In this document: one piece after another, positions 1-5,632 of the stretch
Layout of the letters: every line of letters begins with the position of its first letter
How positions within the stretch are numbered: the first letter of the stretch is position 1
Origin: Acidobacteriota bacterium
GTDB lineage: Bacteria; Actinomycetota; Acidimicrobiia; Acidimicrobiales; SHLQ01
Direction of reading: 5' to 3'
DNA: 6,242 nt
Assembly: GCA_022562835.1 (NCBI GenBank)
Contig: JADFOM010000157.1
Coordinates: 1 to 6,242, forward strand
Translations under genes and position numbers: made by a program
Notes under the pieces: model-generated
Seen by the model: only the letters and a program-made list of their open reading frames with translations
Databases searched by the model: none
Told to the model about the DNA's origin: nothing

Positions 1-2
1 GT

Positions 3-1241
3 GTCTTTGCCGACAGTTCGGGCCAGTTGATCCTGTGGCGTGCCCTAATGGGTGCCGGCGCAGCGTTCATCATGCCGGCCACGTTGTCGATTGTGGCGAC
101 GGTCTTTCCGCCACGTGAGCGGGGGCGCGCAATCGCTATCTGGGCCGGATTCGCTGGGGCGGGTGGCGCCATTGGGCTGATCTCGAGCGGGCTACTCCTC
201 GAACGTTTTTGGTGGGGGTCCGTACTGCTGATCAATGTGCCGATCTTGGTGGTGCTGGCCATCGCCATCGTGGCGTTCGTCCCAGACTCGCGCGATGAGA
301 CGGCCAGCGCGCTCGACCCGGTGGGTTCGGTTCTATCGATCGTTGGTCTAGTCGCGTTGGTCTACGGAATTATCGAGGGGCCCGAGATCGGTTGGAGCAG
401 CGCGGGAACGCTCGGTGCGTTCAGCATCGCGGTCATCGGCCTTGTCGCCTTCGTGGTCTGGGAACTCCGGTCGCAGGCACCCATGCTTGACCCACGATTC
501 TTCAAACAGCGCGAGTTCTCGCTCGGCGCGCTCACGATCAGCTTGGCGTTCTTCGGGCTCTTCGGGATGTTCTTCGTTCTCACCCAGTTCTTCCAGTTTG
601 TGCAGGGCCACTCACCGCTTGGCGCAGGTCTGAGGATTCTTCCCTACGCCATCGTCTTGTTGATTGTTGCGCCGCGTTCGGCTGGCCTGGCCGACAAATT
701 CGGCCCGCGGAAGGTGATTGGCGCCGGGTTAGCCGTCGCGTCCATCGGCTTTGTCGGTTTGGCATTGTCTAGGCCCGACACGCCCTATCCAATGACTGCG
801 CTGGCGCTCGTCATCGTTGCAGCTGGCGTCGGAGTGTTGATGCCGCCGTCCACCACGGCGATCGTGGCCTCGTTACCGGAGGACAAGGCGGGTGTGGGAT
901 CGGCGGTGAACGACTTGACCCGCGAGGTAGGCGGTCTGATCGGAATCGCAGTGATCGGCACGCTTGTGTCAGTCGGCTACCGAGCCAACCTGGGAGACGC
1001 AACCGAGGGCCTCGATCCCGAGCTTCAACACGTTGCCGGAGACTCAATCGGTGCGCTGCTCGGTGTGGCCTCCAGCCTCCCCGCCGACGTTGCTGCTCCG
1101 ATGATCGAGGTCGCGGGGGAGGCTTTCAGTGATGGCCTCCGGATCGGCATGTTTGCCGCCGCCGGATCCATGGCCGTGGCCGCAGTTCTTGTCGCCGTTT
1201 TCTATCCGGCAGCCTCCGAGTCCCAGCAGACGGGCAATTAG
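3..1241 (+). CDS. DHA2-family MFS drug exporter (EmrB/QacA type), 5' truncated
   Basis: This is an inner-membrane proton-coupled exporter of the 14-helix DHA2 group, which typically removes drugs, dyes or other amphipathic compounds. The reading frame is open from base 3, and the residues before the first possible TTG start (VFADSSGQ) fit the family, so the gene begins outside the window. Visible here are 412 codons ending in TAG; probably about 90-100 N-terminal residues (the first helices) are missing. Seen in the sequence: the motif B-like RALMGAGAAFIMPATLS, the motif C-like helix with GAGGAIG, an interdomain INVPI segment typical of DHA2, a second-half motif A-like loop GLADKFGPRK, and the family signature around MPPSTTAIV followed by GVGSAVNDLTREVGG. 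Many hydrophobic helices run to the C-terminus, which ends in a short polar tail. The substrate cannot be inferred. The family call is secure. Confidence 0.93.
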   Translation, partial: VFADSSGQLILWRALMGAGAAFIMPATLSIVATVFPPRERGRAIAIWAGFAGAGGAIGLISSGLLLERFWWGSVLLINVPILVVLAIAIVAFVPDSRDETASALDPVGSVLSIVGLVALVYGIIEGPEIGWSSAGTLGAFSIAVIGLVAFVVWELRSQAPMLDPRFFKQREFSLGALTISLAFFGLFGMFFVLTQFFQFVQGHSPLGAGLRILPYAIVLLIVAPRSAGLADKFGPRKVIGAGLAVASIGFVGLALSRPDTPYPMTALALVIVAAGVGVLMPPSTTAIVASLPEDKAGVGSAVNDLTREVGGLIGIAVIGTLVSVGYRANLGDATEGLDPELQHVAGDSIGALLGVASSLPADVAAPMIEVAGEAFSDGLRIGMFAAAGSMAVAAVLVAVFYPAASESQQTGN

Positions 1242-1309
1242 GCGTTACATTGCCCGTTTGTTATTCTTAGGACGCGTCGCTAAATGGCGACTGCTATCAG
1301 GGGGAATTT

Positions 1310-1549
1310 ATGCTTGCCTACGACTATCCGCTACTCGGAGTTTTCTGGAGCCTCTGCATCTTCGCGCTGCTCGCAATGTGGGTCTTCGTTGTGGTCTGGG
1401 TTTTCATCGACAACTTCCGTCGCACAGACCACCACGGGGTGGCGAAGGCACTATGGGCTCTGGGAATCATCTTCGCGCCCATCATCGGCGTATTCGCCTA
1501 CCTAGTCACCCGTCCGGTCGACCCATACGTAATCGTCACCGAGGTCTAA
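1310..1549 (+). CDS. Small PLDc_N-type two-helix membrane protein
   Basis: This is a 79-residue protein with two predicted membrane helices, at about residues 8-33 and 47-66. Between them lies the loop FIDNFRRTDHHG, followed by KALWALGIIFAPIIGVFAY. The pattern (acidic-aromatic loop with RxxD, then KALW, then P-x-x-G-x-x-x-Y-L) is that of the phospholipase D N-terminal-like domain (PLDc_N), common in actinobacteria as a stand-alone protein without the catalytic PLD part. There is no HKD motif, so no lipase activity is implied, and the role of such proteins is unknown. The ATG start is supported by a strong ribosome binding site, AGGGGGAA (1299-1306), three bases upstream. The 68-bp gap from the exporter contains a small hairpin (GTCGC 1276-1280, GCGAC 1287-1291, 6-nt loop). 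The gene may be cotranscribed with the exporter or have its own promoter; the sequence does not decide. Confidence 0.85.
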   Translation: MLAYDYPLLGVFWSLCIFALLAMWVFVVVWVFIDNFRRTDHHGVAKALWALGIIFAPIIGVFAYLVTRPVDPYVIVTEV

Positions 1550-1742
1550 CTGCGCTCGGTTGGACTTCCTAAAATTTTCGAATGTGGGCGGGGGCGGTGC
1601 CAGCGGTAAGTCCCCATTTTGGTTAGTCCTGTCAACAATGCGGAGGTATCTCGGCGATGAGCCGTGACCGCTATGAGGCAGATGGTCCGTGCACCGGTCA
1701 GCGTCTACGGTGGACCACGCAGCGACAAATAGGGGGCCGGGC

Positions 1743-2612
1743 ATGCCGGTGGCACAACTCGATGGGATCGAGATCGCATACGAGTTGGTCGGCGAAGGCC
1801 AGCCCTGGGTGTTGACGCCGGGTGGCCGATTCACCAAGGAGGTTGGCGGACTGCCCGAGATGGCCCGCGCCCTAGCCGATAGCGGTCGCCAAGTACTCAC
1901 ATGGGACCGGCCGAACTGCGGTTCGTCGTCGGTCGTGTTCAGGGGACGGTCCGAATCGGAGGTCCAGGCCGAAGCGCTCGGTGCTCTTCTCCGTCATCTG
2001 GAACTCGGCCCTACCGTGATTGCCGGTGGGTCCGGCGGCTCGCGTATTTCACTGCTCACGGCGGCTCGCAATCCTGATGTCACCGCGGGACTCGCGATGT
2101 GGTGGATCAGCGGCGGCATTCCCGGACTGCTCCAGCTGGGCAACTACTACTGCATGCCCTCGGCCGATGCGGCCTGGCACGGCGGAATGGAAGCGGTCCT
2201 AGAACTAGACCAGTGGCAAGAGGTGCTGGAGCGCAACCCGGCTAATCGCGAGCGCTTCTTGAACATGGAACGTCAAGAGTTCATCGAGGTGATCGATCGC
2301 TGGATGATGGCCTACTGCCCCTGCGATGACTCGCTCGTGCCCGGACTCGACGACGAAGACGTAGAAGCCCTTTCGGTGCCGATTCTTGTGTTCCGCGGCG
2401 GAGCATCGGACATGTCGCACCCCCGTAAGACGTCCGAAGCCCTCGCCGGGGGACTGCCTGGCGCAGAGCTGATCGAGCCGCCCTGGGGTGACGAGGAGTG
2501 GAACGAGCGAATGATGGCGGCGGAGCAGGCGGGGTCGTTGTTTGTTCACTGGCCGCAACTGGTCCCTCAGCTCGTCGACTGGGCTGAGCGCACCGTCGGT
2601 AGTGATCAATGA
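1743..2612 (+). CDS. Alpha/beta-hydrolase fold protein
   Basis: This is a 289-residue cytoplasmic hydrolase, probably acting on an ester, lactone or thioester; the substrate is unknown. The oxyanion-hole strand is VLTPGGRF (residues 23-30). The segment LTWDRPNCGSSS (52-63) matches the family's D-x-P-G-x-G-x-S region. The nucleophile elbow is GGSGGS, with Ser97 in G-x-S-x-G. The acid is likely Asp223 in the strand-loop LVFRGGASDMSHP. His269 in FVHWPQLVP near the C-terminus is the best candidate for the catalytic histidine, though it is not in the usual GH context. I chose the ATG at 1743 because AGGGGG (1731-1736) lies six bases upstream and the protein then starts with the typical first strand. 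A GTG 18 codons earlier (1689) has no such site. The gene lies 58 bp before the dioxygenase on the same strand, so the two are probably cotranscribed. No signal peptide is visible. Confidence 0.88.
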   Translation: MPVAQLDGIEIAYELVGEGQPWVLTPGGRFTKEVGGLPEMARALADSGRQVLTWDRPNCGSSSVVFRGRSESEVQAEALGALLRHLELGPTVIAGGSGGSRISLLTAARNPDVTAGLAMWWISGGIPGLLQLGNYYCMPSADAAWHGGMEAVLELDQWQEVLERNPANRERFLNMERQEFIEVIDRWMMAYCPCDDSLVPGLDDEDVEALSVPILVFRGGASDMSHPRKTSEALAGGLPGAELIEPPWGDEEWNERMMAAEQAGSLFVHWPQLVPQLVDWAERTVGSDQ

Positions 2613-2670
2613 TCGACAACAACAGCCGGGCTCGACGACGTCAATCCGACCCGGAGAGTAGGAGCAGGCC

Positions 2671-3615
2671 ATGACAGCCCTGACCATTCAATCCGTCAGC
2701 GATGACTCCCAGCTCGGAGCGCGCGTGGGTGGTGTCACGCTGGAGGCTCTAAAGGAACCTGAAGCGCGCGAGCAGATTAGCGACCTATTCGAAGAAAGAG
2801 GGCTGTTGATCTTCGAGGAGGTCGAGCCGGAGCCGGAACTTCAGGTGGCGATCAGCACCATCATCGGACCGCTCAAGGACCATCCCAGCAAGGCGACACC
2901 GCGGGTCGGTGGCGACGGCATGCTCGGCGTCATCGAGATCAAAGTCGAGCCGAGCGAGGAGGGCAGCGTTCGGATTGGTGACCGTGAGCTTTCGGCATGG
3001 CTGCCATGGCATTTCGATCATTGTTATAACGACCAACTCAACCGCGCGGCGGTACTGCGGGCCGTCGAGAGTCCGGCCGAAGGGGCGATGACCGGCTTCG
3101 TCGACGGCATTGCCCTCTACGACGCCGTATCTTCCGATGCGCGCGAACGGATCGAGGGCAAGATGGTGCTCTACGCAATGGACGTGATCATGGAGAACCT
3201 CCGTTACGGGCGCCCCGAGGGGTTCGTCGAGATCAACGCGTCGGGCAGTGCGGCCGATGTCATGGCCGAGTACGCGGATCGACCGCGTGCGCTGCATCCC
3301 GCCGTCTGGACCCGCAGTACCGGCGAGAAAGTTCTGCACGTTTCGCCCTGGATGGCCAAGGGCATCGAAGGCCTCGACGACGACGCTGCGGACGTACTCC
3401 TTACCGAGATCTGTGACGAAATCGTCGAGGTTTCCAAAGGTCTCAGCTACTTTCACAAGTGGAAGCCGACCGACATGGTGATCTGGGACAACTGGCGGGT
3501 GCTTCACTCCGTTTCCGGTATGGCGCCCAACAACGCCCGCTGCATGCACCGCACGACGATCGCCGGCGACTATGGACTCGGCCGATTCGAGGAGACCGCG
3601 TCTGCTCACACCTAG
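2671..3615 (+). CDS. TauD/TfdA-family Fe(II)/2-oxoglutarate-dependent dioxygenase
   Basis: This 314-residue enzyme is predicted to couple oxidative decarboxylation of 2-oxoglutarate to hydroxylation of an organic substrate. In TauD and TfdA that hydroxylation leads to release of sulfite or cleavage of an ether. The iron facial triad is complete: His114 and Asp116 in WHFDH, and His279 in DNWRVLHS. Thr141, 27 residues after the first histidine, and Arg290, 11 residues after the last, sit at the same spacings as the 2-oxoglutarate ligands of TauD. The RCMHR segment (290-294) also keeps the second arginine, which contacts the substrate sulfonate in TauD; an anionic substrate is therefore plausible but not shown. 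His71 in KDHP may match another TauD substrate-pocket histidine. The ATG has AGGAG (2660-2664) six bases upstream. Length is normal for the family. The gene follows the alpha/beta hydrolase, probably in one operon. The family is secure; the substrate is unknown. Confidence 0.93.
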   Translation: MTALTIQSVSDDSQLGARVGGVTLEALKEPEAREQISDLFEERGLLIFEEVEPEPELQVAISTIIGPLKDHPSKATPRVGGDGMLGVIEIKVEPSEEGSVRIGDRELSAWLPWHFDHCYNDQLNRAAVLRAVESPAEGAMTGFVDGIALYDAVSSDARERIEGKMVLYAMDVIMENLRYGRPEGFVEINASGSAADVMAEYADRPRALHPAVWTRSTGEKVLHVSPWMAKGIEGLDDDAADVLLTEICDEIVEVSKGLSYFHKWKPTDMVIWDNWRVLHSVSGMAPNNARCMHRTTIAGDYGLGRFEETASAHT

Positions 3616-3668
3616 CGTTGGCGTGGCGGATCTCTGGGGGAGTCTTAGCGTTGCCCTGACCAGCGTTG
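3614..3668 (+). repeat. Three direct copies of AGCGTTG before the methyltransferase
   Basis: The 7-mer AGCGTTG occurs at 3614-3620, 3647-3653 and 3662-3668. The first two copies extend to TAGCGTTG and lie 33 bases apart, about three helical turns; the third is 15 bases further on, inside the spacer of the proposed promoter. The copies could be half-sites for a regulator of the methyltransferase gene, or chance in a GC-rich gap of 76 bp. The first copy overlaps the dioxygenase stop codon. Confidence 0.35.
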
Positions 3669-3691
3669 CGCTCTGCGGCTAGGTTGGATCG
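3656..3691 (+). promoter_or_regulatory. Probable leaderless promoter of the methyltransferase gene
   Basis: A TAGGTT hexamer (3680-3685) fits the actinobacterial -10 consensus TAnnnT. It ends six bases before the ATG at 3692, so transcription would begin at or next to the start codon. A weaker -35 candidate, CTGACC (3656-3661, four of six matches to TTGACA), stands 18 bases upstream. No good Shine-Dalgarno sequence precedes this ATG, unlike the other plus-strand genes here. Leaderless mRNAs with this geometry are common in actinobacteria. The call is inference from spacing and motif. Confidence 0.5.
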
Positions 3692-4318
3692 ATGGATCAG
3701 CTTGCACCGAACCATCACGCGGACTACCCGCAGTTCGCCGGGCCCTTCGGCTACGTCGCTGGCCTGACGATGACAGTGGGACGCGGCCGCGATGCGCGGC
3801 TCGTAGCCGATATGGCGGGTCTGAAGCCGACCGATCACGTGCTCGACCTCGGATGCGGACCCGGTACTGCGGCCCGCATGACCGCACGCGGTGGTGTTCG
3901 CGTTACGGGGGTCGATCCGTCCAAGCCCATGTTGGCGCTCGCCAGGCTGCTCTCACGTTTTCGTAAGCCGTCCGCTGAGATCGATTGGGTTCGCTCAGGT
4001 GCAGAGAACTTGCTGGTCCCCGACGATGCGGTAACCACATGTTGGTCGCTGGCCTCCGTGCATCATTGGCCCGACCTCGAGCGAGGTCTTCAAGAGGTGC
4101 ACCGCGTGCTTTCGCCCGGGGGTCTCTTTCTGGCGCTCGAGAAACGAACGCAGCCAGGAGCGAAGGGCAACGCCAGTCACGGCTGGACCGCCGATCAGGC
4201 CAAGAGGTTTGCGTCGATGCTTGCTGAGTTCGAATTCAGCAATGCCGAGGTCACCAATCACGACCTCGGTAGGCGCAAGGTTGTCGTGGTTATCGCACAC
4301 AAGGCCGAGACCGCCTAG
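3692..4318 (+). CDS. Class I SAM-dependent methyltransferase (Methyltransf_11 type)
   Basis: This 208-residue Rossmann-fold enzyme is predicted to transfer a methyl group from S-adenosylmethionine to a small molecule. Motif I is VLDLGCGPG (residues 50-58). The acidic residue ending strand 2 is Asp75 in GVDPS, and the adenine-side segment is SGAENLLVPDDAV (102-114). The strand 4 region SLASVHHWPDLE (119-130) has the histidine pair seen in many UbiE/Methyltransf_11 relatives, followed by EVHRVLSPGG (135-144), the typical motif III helix-turn. The C-terminal part is short, leaving little substrate-specific structure, so the acceptor cannot be guessed. The ATG start is favoured by the leaderless promoter geometry just upstream. 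It is separated by 76 bp from the dioxygenase and converges on the amidohydrolase with a 29-bp gap. A role with the preceding operon is possible but not shown. Confidence 0.88.
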   Translation: MDQLAPNHHADYPQFAGPFGYVAGLTMTVGRGRDARLVADMAGLKPTDHVLDLGCGPGTAARMTARGGVRVTGVDPSKPMLALARLLSRFRKPSAEIDWVRSGAENLLVPDDAVTTCWSLASVHHWPDLERGLQEVHRVLSPGGLFLALEKRTQPGAKGNASHGWTADQAKRFASMLAEFEFSNAEVTNHDLGRRKVVVVIAHKAETA

Positions 4319-4325
4319 AAGGTCT

Positions 4326-4338
4326 GGTGTCAGACACC
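4326..4338. repeat. 13-nt palindrome between convergent genes
   Basis: GGTGTCAGACACC is a perfect 6+1+6 palindrome centred in the 29-bp gap between the converging stop codons. An alternative fold pairs GTCTG (4322-4326) with CAGAC (4331-4335). Its placement suggests a bidirectional transcription stop or a member of a short palindromic repeat family. There is no T-tract on either side, so it is not a classical intrinsic terminator. A related but imperfect string, GGTGGGGTCAGG, follows at once at 4341-4352. Confidence 0.45.
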
Positions 4339-4347
4339 GCGGTGGGG

Positions 4348-5523
4348 TCAGGCTGCTGAACTGCCGACGAGTTCGCCCATGGTCGGTCCGACCTCGTCCG
4401 CGATGGGCTGAAGGGCTTCGATGTCAAAGCCGTAGACCCGCGCCGGATTCTCGGCGAGGATCGCACGGACGTCGGTTTCGGGGATGCCCTCGAAACAGCG
4501 AGCGAGTGACTTGCGCGTGCGCGGCCAGGTTCCCTCGGGATGAGGGTAGTCGGCTCCCCACATCAGCCTCGATACTCCGATGTCATCTCGCAGCGCAGCG
4601 TCGTAGGAACTCATGAAGGAGGCGGCGATGGTGACCTGACGTTCGAAGTACTCGCTGGGCTTGAGCTTGGCGGTGTTGTCGATTCCTTGGAAGAACGGGG
4701 CCCTATGGATGCCGTCGAGCAGCATCAGGGTGTCGGGCACCCAAGAAGCGCGGGTCTCGGTGAACACGACCTGCATGTCGGGGAATCGGTCGAGCACGCC
4801 CGCCCAGATGAGGATCCAGAGGTTGCGCTGCGAGAAGAACGTTGCCTCGGTCGCGTACATCAGCATGCTGACGATCCCGTAATCGCCATAATCCGGTGTG
4901 CCGCCCCCGCCGTGGATGTGCACCGGCATCGCGTGTTCCTGACAGGCGGCCCACATCGGGTCGTAACACTGGTCGAGATAGGGGGGAAGGCCCTCGCCGG
5001 GAACCGTGGGAATGATGACCCCCTTCATGCCGTTGGCCGCGGCCCATGCGATCTCTTTGACAGTCTCATCAAGATCGTGCACCGTGAGCATCGCCAGTGC
5101 AGCACGTCGTCCTGGCGAGTCGTTCGCGAAGTCGACGAGCCATCGGTCGTAGGCTCGGTTGCCGGCGGCCCGAAGCTCGAACTCGGCGGACTCGCCAAAC
5201 CCTCCAAATGGCACGCCTCCGTTTGGAAACAACACTTCGCCGACCACGCCTTCGCCTTCGAGCACACGCGTGCGTATCGACGAGTTCCACTCGCCGTCGC
5301 GGTCGTCGCCCGTCTCCTCGTCCAGCCCGAAGCTGCCTTCGTCGGTGAACAGCGAGTCACCCTCACGTCGCGCCTTGCGCGTTGCAGCCCGTTCGGCTTT
5401 CAGGCCGGTAGCGAACTCTTCGTACCGCTCGCGGTAGGCGGGATCGATGTATGGCACGTAGTCATCGGGTCGCCCCGTCGCATGGCCATCACAAGAGATG
5501 ATCACCTGTCGTTGGTCAGTCAT
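4348..5523 (-). CDS. Amidohydrolase_2 family metal-dependent hydrolase or decarboxylase
   Basis: This 391-residue TIM-barrel enzyme belongs to the Amidohydrolase_2 group, which includes ACMSD and gamma-resorcylate decarboxylase. The N-terminal metal motif reads IISCDGHA, so the usual H-x-H is replaced by Asp12-x-His14. Further likely metal or catalytic residues are His202 and His204 in MPVHIHGGGG and Asp325 in WGADYPHPEG. The segment FPDMQVVFTETRASWVP (247-263) is a family signature with Glu256. The ordering matches the family and the length is normal for this actinobacterial subgroup. It could hydrolyse an amide or ester, or decarboxylate an aromatic acid; the sequence does not decide. The ATG start places the metal motif close to the N-terminus as expected, and GGTGA, complementary to the 16S rRNA tail, lies three bases upstream. 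It has a 109-bp upstream gap containing an inverted repeat and is convergent with the methyltransferase. Confidence 0.9.
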   Translation of the reverse strand: MTDQRQVIISCDGHATGRPDDYVPYIDPAYRERYEEFATGLKAERAATRKARREGDSLFTDEGSFGLDEETGDDRDGEWNSSIRTRVLEGEGVVGEVLFPNGGVPFGGFGESAEFELRAAGNRAYDRWLVDFANDSPGRRAALAMLTVHDLDETVKEIAWAAANGMKGVIIPTVPGEGLPPYLDQCYDPMWAACQEHAMPVHIHGGGGTPDYGDYGIVSMLMYATEATFFSQRNLWILIWAGVLDRFPDMQVVFTETRASWVPDTLMLLDGIHRAPFFQGIDNTAKLKPSEYFERQVTIAASFMSSYDAALRDDIGVSRLMWGADYPHPEGTWPRTRKSLARCFEGIPETDVRAILAENPARVYGFDIEALQPIADEVGPTMGELVGSSAA

Positions 5524-5548
5524 GTTTCACCCGCGTTCGGTCGAGGTT

Positions 5549-5595
5549 CTTTGACCACTTGACGAGGCGACGTTGCGCCGCCCCGCTGGTCAAAG
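5549..5595. repeat. Perfect 9-bp inverted repeat upstream of the amidohydrolase gene
   Basis: CTTTGACCA (5549-5557) and TGGTCAAAG (5587-5595) are exact reverse complements separated by 29 bp. The spacer contains a second TTGAC (5559-5563) nine bases after the one in the left arm, and an inner GGCG/CGCC pair (5566-5569, 5576-5579). The element lies 26-72 bp upstream of the amidohydrolase ATG and downstream of the cyclic-nucleotide gene, both on the minus strand. It may be a paired operator for the amidohydrolase or a stem that stops transcription of the upstream gene; there is no T-tract, which favours an operator. Confidence 0.5.
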
Positions 5596-5632
5596 GGTAA
5601 CCGGCGACCTGCAGGCAACTCAAGCGCACAGC

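Noticed and set aside
27..29. TTG as the true start of the MFS exporter
   Set aside because: The frame is open upstream with family-like residues, and a start here would lack the first helices, so the gene simply runs off the left edge.
1276..1291. GTCGC/GCGAC hairpin as a terminator after the exporter
   Set aside because: The stem is only 5 bp and no T-tract follows it; it is noted within the PLDc_N entry only.
1129..1572. 147-codon plus-strand frame spanning the end of the exporter and the PLDc_N gene
   Set aside because: It overlaps both real genes out of frame and has a low-complexity Arg/Pro/Ser-rich translation.
1689..1742. GTG at 1689 as an alternative start of the alpha/beta hydrolase
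   Set aside because: The 18 extra residues do not look like the fold, and the strong ribosome binding site at 1731-1736 points to the ATG at 1743.
1657..1812. Short open frame beginning ATGAGCCGTGACC behind CGGAGG at 1641-1646, and a 9-codon frame starting at 1638
   Set aside because: The longer one overlaps the hydrolase start in another frame and its translation is rich in Arg, Trp and Ser without any pattern; the 9-codon one has no supporting leader signal.
2785..3609. 274-codon open frame on the minus strand opposite the dioxygenase
   Set aside because: It is the antisense shadow of a gene with all its catalytic motifs; the translation shows no recognisable domain and the length reflects GC-rich codon structure.
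4540..5562. 340-codon open frame on the plus strand opposite the amidohydrolase
   Set aside because: It overlaps the clear Amidohydrolase_2 gene almost completely, lacks family motifs, and is explained by the codon bias of the real gene.
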